The notes: generated by a model from the sequence alone, not told the origin. Numbered from the stretch's first letter, positions 48,789 through 59,536 are shown. The stretch is 64,000 nucleotides of DNA from Faucicola sp041855445 (GCA_041855445.1 JBHAEG010000058.1:91260-155259), one strand, 5' to 3'. Numbers and translations are program-made.

Positions 48789-51656
48789 TTATTTATTAGG
48801 GACAATTAAAGTTTGACCTGTTTTTAAACCGCTTTCAGGATTAAGCTTATTCATATCGGCTAATTCTTTTCTACTAATACCATAGCGTTTTGCTACAGTT
48901 ACTAGTGTATCACCTGCTTTGACAGTATAAGTGCTGGTGGTTTTAGGTACTTTAATCGTCTGTCCTTTTTTCAGCTGGGCATTGCTTGATAAATTATTTA
49001 AATTTGCCAATTCTCCAGCACTGATGCCATAACGGGCTGATAATCCATTTAAACTATCGCCTGCCTGCACGGTATAACTGGTTGTACTGCCTGAATATTT
49101 TGCAGTTGAAGCTTTAGCTGGTTTTGCAGGTTCTTCCTTTTTCGCAGGTGGTGGCACTGGTTTTTCTCCAGCTTTTGGTATGCGTAATTTTTGCCCAATT
49201 CTGACACCTGCATCAACTTTTAGGTTATTTGCCTGAGCCAGTTCACTGGTTGATAAATCAAAATTTTTAGCAATGTTGGTTAGGCTATCTCCTGCTTTAA
49301 CAACATAGCTAGTCGGTCTTTCTTCTTTTTTAGCAACAGGGGCTGTTTTTGGTTTTTCCTCTTTAGCTTTTTCTACTTTTGGTTTTTCAGCTTTGGTAGT
49401 GGTGGCAGGCTTGCTGGTTTTATCTTTATCTGTTGGTACTTTTAACACTTCACCTAACTTCACCATGTAATTTTTATCTACATTATTGGCTCGAGCTAAG
49501 TCTTCAACAGACACCCCTAGTCTTGTTGCGATGTTCGTTAAAGTATCACCTGATTTTACGGTATATTTACCATTATTTACTTGAGTTTTTGCTTTTTCAT
49601 TGCTAGCTGTTGAAGCTTTAGTTTCAGTTTTCGTTTCTGTTTTTGGTTTTGCTTCGGCTTTTGTTACAGGCATTTTATCAGGAACTAACCATAATGTTTG
49701 TCCAATACGAATTTGATAGTTAATTGGTACATTATTATAACCTGCCAATTCTGAAACTTTTAATCCATAACGATTTGCAACGGCGGTCAAAGTATCGCCT
49801 GATTTTACTGTGTAGCTTTCAGGACGTGATGCTTTTTTATCTGTGACTGGCTCTGGTGGTGATTGTTCTGCTGATGGATTGACTTTGACATTATATAAAT
49901 ATAATGTCGTACCTGTGATTAAACTTGCATTTGGGTCAATTTGGTTCCATTCAGCAATATCTCGCCAACTCACACCCATACGAGAAGCGATATTCGCCAA
50001 TGTGTCACCTCGTTTAACTCGGTAAGTTGTTCGAGTGCTTTCTGAGCGAGCTGGTTTTTTCTGCTCAGCGGTCGTTTCACTATCTTCAAACGTTAGCTGT
50101 TTAGTTTGTCCTTTTGCATCAAGGATACTTTGTTGGGTTTGAATTGCTTCAACTTTGATATTACCATCAACAGGGTTAATTGCTTGACTAATTTGTGGCG
50201 AATTTTTCTCAATTTCTTTAGCAATAAAGTTTCTTTCTTCGGGGCTTAATGGCGGTTCTTGAATGACGGTATTATTTACTGTCACTTGAGCGGAAGTCGT
50301 TGGTAAAATATTTTCAGATTGCATTTGAGCAATGACTTGTTTTTGCTCATTTGGGCTTAATGGTGGCTCAGCCGTTTTTAGTGGTGCAACATAAACAGGA
50401 GTTTGATTTTTGACAGTTTGTGTCTGAGCTGTACTTGCTGTAAAAACAGGAAATTGTGTATCTGGGCTAGCTGTCCCAATTAACTGCCCAATTTGCTTAT
50501 CAACGGTATGATTAATATCATTAGGAATTAATACTCGATTTGGACCTGCTATATCAACTTTACCAACTTTTAATGCAGGGTTTAAAGCTCGTAATTCATC
50601 ATAACTGACACCTGTTAGACGGCTAACATCATATAAAGAAACCCCAACACCAGCAGGCACACTTCTAAAATGCTGACGGTTGGCAATCGCAGGTAAACTG
50701 ACATTATATAAAGATGGATTTTTCACAATTTGGGCAACAGCCATAAAACGTGGTACATAGTTCATGGTTTCAGTAGGCAAACGCAATGACCAGTAGTCTG
50801 TTGGTAATCCTCTAGCAGCATTGGCATTAATTGCTGAACGTATACGTCCCGGCCCTGCATTATAAGCAGCTAACGCCAATTCCCAGCTACCAAATTGATT
50901 ATATAATGTGGTTAAAAAATCATAAGCTGCCCGTGTTGATTCAATAACATCTCGGCGACCATCAAAAGTTGATGTTTGATTTAACCCATAAATTCGCCCC
51001 GTACTTGGAATAAATTGCCATAAACCTGCTGCGGCAGCATTACTTGTTGCCACTGGGTCATATGAACTTTCAATGACTGGTAATAATGCCAATTCAGTTG
51101 GAATGTTTCGTCTTTCAGCTTCTCTAACTGTGTGATATAAATAACGGCTGGCACGAGCGGTTAAACGATTAATATAATCTTGTCGAGTGACGAACCAGCT
51201 TTTTTGAGCCTCAATTCTAGGATTATAATAATCGGTATTCATTTTGTAGTTTTGACGTAAACGCTCCCACAAGTCCCCGTATTGTTGCACCAATAACGCA
51301 CTATTTTCTACCATTGTCATATCAGTCGCTTCTAATAGGCTGGCAAGCTCATCAAGACTTTCCATATCTAACAATGCTGCGTTATCTTGTACTGACTGGG
51401 AAGTAAAGGCAGGATTTTGCGTAGGTGTGACAACTTTAGTTGGCGTTGTCGCAGGTTTTACAGTTGATAGTCGTTGCGGTTGGGCAGTAGCTTTAGCGGT
51501 ATTATCGGCAGTTGGTTTTGGCGTGATAATTGTAGGTTTTGTTGTGTTGATTGTTCCTGTTGGCGGTGTACTGCTACAGGCAGTTATCAACATGGCTGAA
51601 ACTGTCAATACCAATGGCTTTACCGAACTTAAATGATTAAATGCTTTTTGTTGCAT
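48789..51656 (-). CDS. mltD: MltD-like lipoprotein lytic transglycosylase with six LysM domains
   Basis: A 955-residue protein. The signal peptide with lipobox ITAC places it in the outer membrane. The SLT domain at about 175-300 has ALLPVIESSYDPVATS (catalytic Glu), AAGLWQFIPSTGR and LALAAYNAGPGR. A LysM-like segment near 350 and six clear LysM repeats (YTVKSGDTL-type) at about 540-955 are joined by Lys/Pro/Glu-rich linkers. Typical MltD has two or three LysM, so this is an expanded peptidoglycan-binding form. Confidence 0.92.
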   Translation of the reverse strand: MQQKAFNHLSSVKPLVLTVSAMLITACSSTPPTGTINTTKPTIITPKPTADNTAKATAQPQRLSTVKPATTPTKVVTPTQNPAFTSQSVQDNAALLDMESLDELASLLEATDMTMVENSALLVQQYGDLWERLRQNYKMNTDYYNPRIEAQKSWFVTRQDYINRLTARASRYLYHTVREAERRNIPTELALLPVIESSYDPVATSNAAAAGLWQFIPSTGRIYGLNQTSTFDGRRDVIESTRAAYDFLTTLYNQFGSWELALAAYNAGPGRIRSAINANAARGLPTDYWSLRLPTETMNYVPRFMAVAQIVKNPSLYNVSLPAIANRQHFRSVPAGVGVSLYDVSRLTGVSYDELRALNPALKVGKVDIAGPNRVLIPNDINHTVDKQIGQLIGTASPDTQFPVFTASTAQTQTVKNQTPVYVAPLKTAEPPLSPNEQKQVIAQMQSENILPTTSAQVTVNNTVIQEPPLSPEERNFIAKEIEKNSPQISQAINPVDGNIKVEAIQTQQSILDAKGQTKQLTFEDSETTAEQKKPARSESTRTTYRVKRGDTLANIASRMGVSWRDIAEWNQIDPNASLITGTTLYLYNVKVNPSAEQSPPEPVTDKKASRPESYTVKSGDTLTAVANRYGLKVSELAGYNNVPINYQIRIGQTLWLVPDKMPVTKAEAKPKTETKTETKASTASNEKAKTQVNNGKYTVKSGDTLTNIATRLGVSVEDLARANNVDKNYMVKLGEVLKVPTDKDKTSKPATTTKAEKPKVEKAKEEKPKTAPVAKKEERPTSYVVKAGDSLTNIAKNFDLSTSELAQANNLKVDAGVRIGQKLRIPKAGEKPVPPPAKKEEPAKPAKASTAKYSGSTTSYTVQAGDSLNGLSARYGISAGELANLNNLSSNAQLKKGQTIKVPKTTSTYTVKAGDTLVTVAKRYGISRKELADMNKLNPESGLKTGQTLIVPNK

Positions 51657-51812
51657 AATATTTTCCTGTATTAAGCATCTTTAATGATAAAACTATACCC
51701 AAACCATTAAAAACTAAATAAAATTTACCTTGAATTATACATGACGCAATCTATCATTGCAAAACTGTATAAAGTGCTACCAAAATCGTAATAGTATAAT
51801 AAAATCATTGAT

Positions 51813-52286
51813 TTATTCAATGGTCAATTGACTAACAGCTCTGACTAATACCACACCTGAACTAGGCATCGCAAAAGTCACTCTTGAGGTTGTTGTAAGT
51901 TTCGCTAATTTTCCCTGTTTAATTATGTTTTCAACGGTTTGAATATTAGCTTTTGCTTGATTACCAGAGATTACCACATCATTGATAGTCATGATGTATT
52001 GATATTGACTTGCATCACTCCAGTTATTTTGTAATAAATTTAAATAACTATCTTTGTTTAATGTGGTGGTTTTACCGTTTCTAGATAATGAAATTAATAC
52101 ATTATCATCAACCAAATTTGCTATTTGATTAATGTTGCGTTGATTAGCGGCTTGAGTGATATTTTTAGCAAATGTTTGAATATCTTGTTCAGAAATATTT
52201 GCATATACTGGCTGAGTCATTGTTGCTATACCAATCGCTATTAAACTAACTTTTTTTAACAACTTTGATGAAACTTGATTAGACAT
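51813..52286 (-). CDS. Hypothetical periplasmic protein, NTF2-like
   Basis: A protein of about 157 residues with a signal peptide (SLIAIGIATMTQPVYA, cut before NISEQD). The mature domain (IQTFAKNITQAANQRNINQI, VISLSRNGKT, NWSDASQYQYIMTI) has the helix-then-sheet pattern of NTF2/SnoaL-like folds. Function unknown. ATG 52286 with an AGGAGG-like site is preferred over 52313. Confidence 0.55.
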   Translation of the reverse strand: MSNQVSSKLLKKVSLIAIGIATMTQPVYANISEQDIQTFAKNITQAANQRNINQIANLVDDNVLISLSRNGKTTTLNKDSYLNLLQNNWSDASQYQYIMTINDVVISGNQAKANIQTVENIIKQGKLAKLTTTSRVTFAMPSSGVVLVRAVSQLTIE

Positions 52287-52427
52287 ACGCCTCCTTTTTG
52301 TGACAACGGTCATATCCTTATAATCACCTTAACTAACCATAAAGAAAACCTTATGGCTGTAGCATAGCATATTTATCGTTACGCAATTATTATATTTAAG
52401 TGAATATTGTATCTTATTTCATCAAAG

Positions 52428-53633
52428 CTATTCTTCAGGTTTATCTTCAACGTGAATGCCTAATCTTGCCTGCCTTCTATCAATAATCTGTCTAGCTAAT
52501 GCCTGCATATCTTCAACTTTATCAATTTCATCAACAATTTCTAAACCTAATAATGTTTCTAATACATCTTCTAAGGTAACTAACCCCTTGACTTCGCCAT
52601 ATTCACCAACCGCCAATGCGATATGAATTCGATTTTTTAACATCAAATCCAATAAATCAAACAATTTAATTTTTGAAAAAATAAATGTAATATCTCGTTG
52701 AAAATTTTTCACTGGTTGATGTAGTTGGTTATTTGCTTGAGCCAGTAACAAATCTGTTTTCAATACAAAACCTGTCGTACCGTCTAAATCTTCTTGATAA
52801 ATAGGAATACGAGAAAAATTTAATTTAGGGCGTTCGGCTAATAAATCAGCAATGGTTTGTTCTTGATTAACTGCCACAATTACCGAGCGAGGCGTCATAA
52901 TGTCTTCAGCTTTTATCGCTCCAAATGCTAACAAATTACGAATAATTCGTGACTCTAAAGGGTCAATTTGTCCACTAGCCTCACCAACGCTAGCCAATGC
53001 AGCAAATTCGCTACGACTAAAGTCATGGGTTTCCTCTTTACCTTTAATCAGCTTGGTAAAGCTTTCTGATAACCAAATTAATGGATATAAGGCAAAAATA
53101 ATCGTTTTCACATATACGCTAACGCCATAGGCAAGCTGTCGCCAATATTTTGTTCCTAAAGATTTTGGTAAAATTTCGGTTAAAGCTAAAATGGCTAATG
53201 TCATTAAGGCAGAAAATACGCCAAACCATGCGTCACCAAATACAATCGTTGCTTTTGCTCCTGCTCCAATTGAACCTAGAGTATGTGATATGGTATTTAA
53301 GGTTAAAATTGCTGCTAGCGACTGGTCAATGCGTTCTTTTTTAACATTTTCAACAAACGCCCCTTTTTCAGGATTTTTTTCTTTTAAATCAGCAATAAAT
53401 GATGGTGTAATACTTAAAATAACTGATTCGGCAATCGAACAAATAAATGAAACTATTAAAGCTATACTAATAAAAAATATTAACCAAAAAACGTCCATAT
53501 TAGTTGCTTGTGTCGTTGTTTCGATGGCTTCTGCCGAACCGACTGCCCATGCAGTAGATATAACTAATAACCCAGCAATGACAGTCCATAGTCTAATTAG
53601 GTTAAAATTTCGCTTTACAGTTGAGTTTTTCAT
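52428..53633 (-). CDS. CNNM/CorC-family membrane protein (DUF21 plus CBS pair)
   Basis: A protein of about 401 residues. After an N-terminal signal-like segment come three to four transmembrane helices of the DUF21 domain (FISIALIVSFICSIAESVIL...LTLAILALTEILPKSLGTKY, each in part), then two CBS domains (DIMTPRSVIVAV; GLVTLEDVLETLLGLEIVDE). Relatives take part in magnesium or cobalt efflux. The C-terminal transporter-associated domain of longer members is missing. The start is uncertain: MKNSTVKRNF at 53633 lacks a clear ribosome site. Confidence 0.8.
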   Translation of the reverse strand: MKNSTVKRNFNLIRLWTVIAGLLVISTAWAVGSAEAIETTTQATNMDVFWLIFFISIALIVSFICSIAESVILSITPSFIADLKEKNPEKGAFVENVKKERIDQSLAAILTLNTISHTLGSIGAGAKATIVFGDAWFGVFSALMTLAILALTEILPKSLGTKYWRQLAYGVSVYVKTIIFALYPLIWLSESFTKLIKGKEETHDFSRSEFAALASVGEASGQIDPLESRIIRNLLAFGAIKAEDIMTPRSVIVAVNQEQTIADLLAERPKLNFSRIPIYQEDLDGTTGFVLKTDLLLAQANNQLHQPVKNFQRDITFIFSKIKLFDLLDLMLKNRIHIALAVGEYGEVKGLVTLEDVLETLLGLEIVDEIDKVEDMQALARQIIDRRQARLGIHVEDKPEE

Positions 53634-53777
53634 GATAGGTTTTTTCAAAACACTAAATAAATAATTAAAAAATGATATGCTTAAACTAATAAGCATAGAT
53701 TGAATATGTGGTTCATTGAGTATATGCAATCGGGCTATTATAACGTAAACAAAGCGTTTGTACTACCTGTTATCGAG

Positions 53778-55301
53778 TTACAATCGATAACGCTGTTTAA
53801 TTTTTAAATAATGATGAATTAACATGTTTGGTAACTGTTCAGGGGTGCAGTTGAATGGATAAACATGGGTTTGTTCTGTTAATTGTTTGTGTAAGTTTTC
53901 TCGCATATTCAGATACTCTTGCACACTGTGATAAGTTAAAGCTTTTTGTTCATTGTCTGGTAATTTTTCTAAATGATTTTTTAAATCTTGCTCATATAAA
54001 TTAGCTAAGATAACAATATGTTTTGAAGATAGTAGTTTCAATGCCTCACTAAGTTCGTAATGTCCTTCATGACGTGTGTTGGTAATTAAAATAATTAATG
54101 AACGTTTTTTTTGTATACCTCGTACCGTGCGAGCAACTGCAATATAATCAGGTAATAATAAACTTGGCTGAATATCAAAACTTTGATTAAGTAAGTAACT
54201 AATTACTTTTTGCCCTTTTTTAGGGGGTACTATTTTATCATTGTGACTGGCAAAACTAATAAATCCTGTCGCATCACCTTGCCGATTAGCAACTTCTGCT
54301 AAAAGTAACATTGTGTTTAAAGCTTGGTCAAGATGACTACCTTGTTGTTGATATTGAGTTTGTTGCAGTGATAATGCTTCGTCAAAAAATTGAACATGTC
54401 GCATATGTTGTCCGCAATCTAGTAAAAATAAAATTTGTTGGTCTCGTTCATCTTGAAATTCTTTTGTCATTAATCGATTTTGTCGAGATGTGGCTTTCCA
54501 GTCAATATGACGAATATTGTCACCTTCAATATAATTACGAATTTGATGAAAATCTTGTCCTTTACCTTGTCGTTGCTGTTTTAACATACCTGTGATGATT
54601 GATTTTTGACTGACACCGAATAAATAGCCTTGAATAATTTGAGAAAAATTTGCTAATACTCGAATATCATGTGTGCCTTGAATTTGTTGCTCAGGAATAT
54701 GAATAAATTTTTTGAGTAATCCAAGTTTAGTTGTCAGTAATATATCAATACCAGCAAACTCACCATAGCCTCGTTTGACTGGGTATAACTGATAGTGAAT
54801 TTCATAATTTTTGTCGATTGATTTTTGTTGTATAGTCACTGGTAAATGACGAACTTGAGTAATGGTTGGATAATTATCCATGATAGTTAAAATAATGTTG
54901 TTATGAATTTTTTGTTGATTAATAATGAGTGTTACATTTGACCATGTATGTACTGGCAGATTGTTATTGATTTTTCTGTTAATAAATAATTGATAAGTAA
55001 AAGATTGTGTATTATTTCCAGTTAATCTTATTAGCCAGATATAGTCAATAATGATAGCAAGCCATAAAATTATTGTTAAGAGTATTAATAACCATTTACT
55101 AATAAGTAAAATATTAGATAACAATGTATAATCTGTTTTAACGAGTAATAATAATGAAATAAAATTAAATAATATAATTAATGCTGTCCATAATCCTATG
55201 AATAGCATACCTTGCTTGCTAACTCGTACAATTAGTCGTTGATATATTGGTTGTAATAGTCGTAACCATAATTGTTTTGTTAGAGCAAAAATATTAAACA
55301 T
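53778..55301 (-). CDS. DUF58 domain protein
   Basis: A 507-residue protein with two N-terminal transmembrane helices, a beta region, then the DUF58 signature YIEGDNIRHIDWKATSRQNRLMTKEF (in part) and a von Willebrand A-like segment (ILFLLDCGQHM). DUF58 proteins are encoded with MoxR ATPases and are thought to act with them in protein maturation at the membrane. It is the last gene of the cluster starting at 62449. Confidence 0.85.
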   Translation of the reverse strand: MFNIFALTKQLWLRLLQPIYQRLIVRVSKQGMLFIGLWTALIILFNFISLLLLVKTDYTLLSNILLISKWLLILLTIILWLAIIIDYIWLIRLTGNNTQSFTYQLFINRKINNNLPVHTWSNVTLIINQQKIHNNIILTIMDNYPTITQVRHLPVTIQQKSIDKNYEIHYQLYPVKRGYGEFAGIDILLTTKLGLLKKFIHIPEQQIQGTHDIRVLANFSQIIQGYLFGVSQKSIITGMLKQQRQGKGQDFHQIRNYIEGDNIRHIDWKATSRQNRLMTKEFQDERDQQILFLLDCGQHMRHVQFFDEALSLQQTQYQQQGSHLDQALNTMLLLAEVANRQGDATGFISFASHNDKIVPPKKGQKVISYLLNQSFDIQPSLLLPDYIAVARTVRGIQKKRSLIILITNTRHEGHYELSEALKLLSSKHIVILANLYEQDLKNHLEKLPDNEQKALTYHSVQEYLNMRENLHKQLTEQTHVYPFNCTPEQLPNMLIHHYLKIKQRYRL

Positions 55302-55327
55302 AATTCTTCTCGGTATGGCAAAATCGA

Positions 55328-56326
55328 CTATTGACGGGGTGCTGAAACAGCTTTTAATAAACTATCAATAACTTGTTCAATTTGATAACCATCAATTTGA
55401 TAGTCTGCGGTAAGGGTTAAGCGATGACGTAGTACACTTGGGGTGATTTGACGTATGTCTTCTGGAATAACAAAATCTCTGCCTTCTAAAATGGCTTTAG
55501 CTCTTCCTGCTCGTAATAGTGCCATGCCTGCCCGTGAACCTGCACCAAATTCGATACCTGTAAAATTTCGACTTAATCGGACAATGTTTAGTGCATATTG
55601 AATAATTCTGTCATCGATTTTGACATTGGCGGTGAGTTGTTGTAATTGGGCAAGTCGTTGAGGGGTTAATATAGGTTGTACTTGTGATAGGTCGAGTTTA
55701 TCGCCAATATGTCCCGTCATGACTTGGATTAGCATGGCTTTTTCTTCTTGTTCACTGGGGTAATCCATGTATAAATTCATTAAAAATCGGTCAAGTTGGG
55801 CTTCGGGTAGTGGGTAAGTACCTTCTTGTTCAATGGGATTTTGGGTAGCAATACAAATAAATGGGTAAGGCATTGGGTAGCTTTGCCCTTCAATGGTAAC
55901 TTGTTGTTCTTGCATGACTTCTAGTAGTGCAGATTGGGTTTTGGCTGGAGCTCGGTTGATTTCATCAGCAAGTAATAGGTTACAAAAAATTGCACCTTGG
56001 CGTACTTTCCATTGTCCAGTTTGCATATCATATAGGGTGTGTCCTGTAATGTCTGATGGCATGAGGTCTGGGGTAAATTGAATGCGACTATATTTACCTG
56101 TCATGGCTTTGGCGATGGTTTTGACTAAAAGTGTCTTGCCAAGTCCAGGCACGCCTTCTAATAGAACATGACCGCCTGCAAGCATACAGATAATCAGATT
56201 TTCAATGATATTTTTTTGTCCAATAACTGCTTTTTGAATTTGTTGAATGAGAGATTGAATATCTGTTTGAGCTTGGGCTAAATATGGTTGGATATTTTTG
56301 GTTTGTGGTATGGTGTTGTTTAACAT
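55328..56326 (-). CDS. MoxR-family AAA+ ATPase
   Basis: A 332-residue AAA+ protein. Walker A is LEGVPGLGKTLLVKT, Walker B LLADEINRAPAKTQSALLEVMQE, sensor 1 ATQNPIEQEGTYPLPEAQLDRF, and the MoxR lid SRNFTGIEFGAGSRAGMALLRAGRA (in parts). It probably remodels a partner involving the neighbouring DUF58 and DUF4129 membrane proteins. Confidence 0.92.
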   Translation of the reverse strand: MLNNTIPQTKNIQPYLAQAQTDIQSLIQQIQKAVIGQKNIIENLIICMLAGGHVLLEGVPGLGKTLLVKTIAKAMTGKYSRIQFTPDLMPSDITGHTLYDMQTGQWKVRQGAIFCNLLLADEINRAPAKTQSALLEVMQEQQVTIEGQSYPMPYPFICIATQNPIEQEGTYPLPEAQLDRFLMNLYMDYPSEQEEKAMLIQVMTGHIGDKLDLSQVQPILTPQRLAQLQQLTANVKIDDRIIQYALNIVRLSRNFTGIEFGAGSRAGMALLRAGRAKAILEGRDFVIPEDIRQITPSVLRHRLTLTADYQIDGYQIEQVIDSLLKAVSAPRQ

Positions 56327-56337
56327 TGGGTTTCCTT

Positions 56338-57876
56338 TTATTTGCTTAGGCTATTTAAATAATAACGATTAACTAAGGCAAACTGTCGGCTTATTTGTAA
56401 AAACTGTTGCGAGTTTTGCCAATCATCATATAACGCCTGTTGAATAGCATTAGGGCTTAAGTTTGTTTCTCTTGCTAACTTTTGGCAAACTTGGTACGGC
56501 TCTGGCATTTGCCCCACAATTTGCACAAGCTCAGGATAACGAGCGATAATTTTTTCTAGTAAACGATAACGATTTTCTGCAACAATGGCTCTGGCTTCAT
56601 CAGTCGCCCAAAGATATTGACCAACATGGTCAAAATAACCAAAAATATTACGTTCACTATCTGTTTGATAGATTTTCGTACGCCCAAATCGTTTTGGTAA
56701 CGCCAAAAATCCCATCAATAAACAAATCATAAATGCGATACATGCCCATTTCATGTTACTCCAAAGTATTTCTATTAAATTTGGCATACTCACATCAGGC
56801 ACAAGCCAGATTTGTTCACGATTAGTTAATAGATATTGTAATAAATACGCATTATCTAGACGGCTAATATTTGTTTTATAATTATCTTCTAACAATGATT
56901 GCCAGCGATAATCATGTTTATCAGTAGTTTGTAACTCTAGTTCTATTTTTCTTGGGTTGGTAAAAATTTGACTTTCATTAAAAATAGTCATGCGTCCTTG
57001 TCCCATTTTAACGTCAAATATTGCTTGATTGGGACGATGAATGTTTTTTGGGTCAATCTCTCGGATAATAGCTCGCTGTTGTGATGTGCTAAAATTATTA
57101 GTTGTGGGTAACAAGGTTACTTTATCCTTTTGCAGTGTCACCCAATGATAATCTGCAATCTCTTGACTATTGGGGTATTTTTTCCAAAACCGCTCTGTGT
57201 TTAATTCACTGGTTGTGCTTAATGTCACCACAGCTCCAACATATTCTTTATTATTTTCAGAGGGTAATCGTAACAAAATTTTATCAGATAATTTTACTTT
57301 ATCATCATCTGACTCACGATGACTATAATTATCATAATTGTCATATTTATTATGCTTGATAACACCAATTTTACTAAACAATTGATTTTCATCAATAAAA
57401 TATCTATTTAATGCTTCCTTATCATCACCAATTTTTTGATTTTCCTCTAAATATAAGCCGTCTTGTGAAAATGTAATTAAATGCCCCCCACGCTCTACCC
57501 AAGCCAACATGTCAGGAATGGTTTGCTCTTGTTCTTTACTAATGGTATAAAGCATTACTGCACTTTTTTTAGCTTGTGAGGCAGGCTGTCGCCAAACTTC
57601 TTTTAATGTATAAACAGCATTATCACCCGTTGAAGATTTTACTTGTTTACCATTTTTTTCCAATAATAATTTGCTAGCATAAAAACGATTGCTGATTGCT
57701 TGTTGATTTTGTTGATAAATTGGCTGACCTTCTACCCGTTCATGTGTCACAAAAAATTCAACCACACGAAATATAAAATATATCAAGACGATGACTACCA
57801 AAACAACAAACCAATTGTCTTTTATCCATGATTTTTTTACTGAATGGCTATTCATTGGGGCAATGTCTTGGTTCAT
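56338..57876 (-). CDS. DUF4350 domain membrane protein
   Basis: A 512-residue protein with a transmembrane helix near residue 15-35 (VVLVVIVLIYFIFRVVEFF) and another near 375 (ACIAFMICLLMGFLALP). Between them lies a periplasmic DUF4350 domain (YASKLLLEKNGKQV, LAWVERGGHLITFSQDG). It overlaps the upstream DUF4129 gene as ATGA, which fixes the ATG at 57876. The role in the MoxR cluster is unknown. Confidence 0.8.
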   Translation of the reverse strand: MNQDIAPMNSHSVKKSWIKDNWFVVLVVIVLIYFIFRVVEFFVTHERVEGQPIYQQNQQAISNRFYASKLLLEKNGKQVKSSTGDNAVYTLKEVWRQPASQAKKSAVMLYTISKEQEQTIPDMLAWVERGGHLITFSQDGLYLEENQKIGDDKEALNRYFIDENQLFSKIGVIKHNKYDNYDNYSHRESDDDKVKLSDKILLRLPSENNKEYVGAVVTLSTTSELNTERFWKKYPNSQEIADYHWVTLQKDKVTLLPTTNNFSTSQQRAIIREIDPKNIHRPNQAIFDVKMGQGRMTIFNESQIFTNPRKIELELQTTDKHDYRWQSLLEDNYKTNISRLDNAYLLQYLLTNREQIWLVPDVSMPNLIEILWSNMKWACIAFMICLLMGFLALPKRFGRTKIYQTDSERNIFGYFDHVGQYLWATDEARAIVAENRYRLLEKIIARYPELVQIVGQMPEPYQVCQKLARETNLSPNAIQQALYDDWQNSQQFLQISRQFALVNRYYLNSLSK

Positions 57877-58733
57877 GATGCTTCTCTTTGAACAGGCATA
57901 TATAATCTTTCCCACATTTCAATTAATTGATTGATTTGTCGAAAAAATTCTGACAATTCTAAAGTAGATGGCTGGCGTTTACCATACGCTGTTTGTGACC
58001 ATATTTCGACTAATCCTTGAAAAAATTGAGCCTCTTGTACACTCGCTGTTGCTGATTGTTTTAATAACCAAAGGCATTGTTGCTCTGTACTGGCTTTGGT
58101 AATTGACAAACCATGTAACGTTATCATCTCTCGCAGTGTACCACGATATAATACAGATAATGCCTTTAACCATTGTTGTTGATGTAATAGTTGCCGAATA
58201 AAATTTGTTAAATGAGCTTTATCTGGTAAATCCTGCCACATCGTTGGCAATGGTTGAGGCGTATGTGTGGTGACAGTGACTATTGTTGTTCGGCTCAATT
58301 GTTTATTTAATTTTCTAAACCATGCCTGCCAAATTTGTCGCTTTTTATACAACCAAATAAAAAAGGCGAGCAATAATAACAATAACATGGTTTTAATCAT
58401 AATAGCCAAAAAATTTACCACATCAAAATTTCGTACAGTACCACCAAAAATTTTATTTAAAATGTCACTAATTATTTCTGCTAATGCTTCCAAAAATCTA
58501 TTATTTTGTTGTACTTCCTGTGCTTTTGGCTTTTTTCTTTCCCAAGAAGTTGTTTTTTGCTGATTACTAAATTCACTACTAAAAATAATATTGTTAATTT
58601 GTTGATAGCTTTCTTGTGTGGGCGACACAGATGACGGTTGTTGCATATTATGATGCGTGTCTTGTCTATTATTTTCACCGTAACTTATCAATGGCAAAAT
58701 ACACAACGTGATAATCAAGCATTGTTTTTTCAT
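57873..58733 (-). CDS. DUF4129 domain protein
   Basis: A 286-residue protein. It has a signal peptide (MKKQCLIITLCILPLISYG), one transmembrane helix at about 105-125 and the DUF4129 C-terminal region (WLKALSVLYRGTLREMITLHGLS, GLVEIWSQTAYGKRQPSTLE, each in part). It overlaps both neighbours by 4 bp. It is a regular member of MoxR/DUF58 clusters. Confidence 0.82.
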   Translation of the reverse strand: MKKQCLIITLCILPLISYGENNRQDTHHNMQQPSSVSPTQESYQQINNIIFSSEFSNQQKTTSWERKKPKAQEVQQNNRFLEALAEIISDILNKIFGGTVRNFDVVNFLAIMIKTMLLLLLLAFFIWLYKKRQIWQAWFRKLNKQLSRTTIVTVTTHTPQPLPTMWQDLPDKAHLTNFIRQLLHQQQWLKALSVLYRGTLREMITLHGLSITKASTEQQCLWLLKQSATASVQEAQFFQGLVEIWSQTAYGKRQPSTLELSEFFRQINQLIEMWERLYMPVQREAS

Positions 58734-59536
58734 GATACCTCTTCTCGTGATTGCCGAATATTTGCCACTCGCCCTGCTAATTTGCGAAATTTTAATTCAA
58801 TATCCCAACCTTCTAATAAACTTCTTTTACAAATATACAGTCCAAAACCGCCCGCAATATAAAATGGTGATAATATACTAATAATAAATAGATAAATAAG
58901 CAATAATAACATGTCTAACCAAAATGGCATATCATTAAGTAAAGTTTCCAATTGTTCATTGACAAACATATCTTGAGGAATTAATTGTAATATCAATATA
59001 ATTACTCCAATATACAAGCAAAATTCTAAAAAGCTAAAAACGATTGTATGCCAAGATATTGCATTATTTTGTAATTGACTGAGTATTGCTAATCGCTGTT
59101 TTGTTTGTTTTTTAGACTGTTGTTCTAAAATGAAAATTGGCATTAACATTTGACGGCGTAATGACAATCGATAATTTGTTAATAAATTAACCGAAAAACC
59201 ACTAGATAATGCTTTTGTTTGTTGCCATGCTTTTTGGGTGTTATATTGATTATCAAATAATTTCTGACTTAAAAAAATGACCATTGGAACTTCGGCATAA
59301 GGTTTTAGCCACCAAAATAAAAACCACACTACAAAAATCCACGCATCTGATACTGATGATAACAGCCAGATTTTGATAGCAAAGCCAATGATAACCACAA
59401 TAAGTATTGGTAACATTCTTTGCCACCACAGCGACCATAAGGATAAATACCAATGTCGAGCCATCATTGTTCCTAAGTCTATCGCTTGAAAACTGCGTAA
59501 TGGACGAACATTTACTGTTAGTTTATCTAATTTCAT
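58730..59536 (-). CDS. Hypothetical multi-pass membrane protein of the MoxR cluster
   Basis: A 268-residue protein with four or five hydrophobic helices (WWQRMLPILIVVIIGFAIK, WIFVVWFLFWWLKPYAEVP, ILILQLIPQ..., MLLLLIYLFIISILSPFYIA). Pattern and position suggest the DUF4013/YckC-like companion seen in these clusters, but I cannot name the family. It overlaps both neighbours by 4 bp. Confidence 0.7.
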   Translation of the reverse strand: MKLDKLTVNVRPLRSFQAIDLGTMMARHWYLSLWSLWWQRMLPILIVVIIGFAIKIWLLSSVSDAWIFVVWFLFWWLKPYAEVPMVIFLSQKLFDNQYNTQKAWQQTKALSSGFSVNLLTNYRLSLRRQMLMPIFILEQQSKKQTKQRLAILSQLQNNAISWHTIVFSFLEFCLYIGVIILILQLIPQDMFVNEQLETLLNDMPFWLDMLLLLIYLFIISILSPFYIAGGFGLYICKRSLLEGWDIELKFRKLAGRVANIRQSREEVS

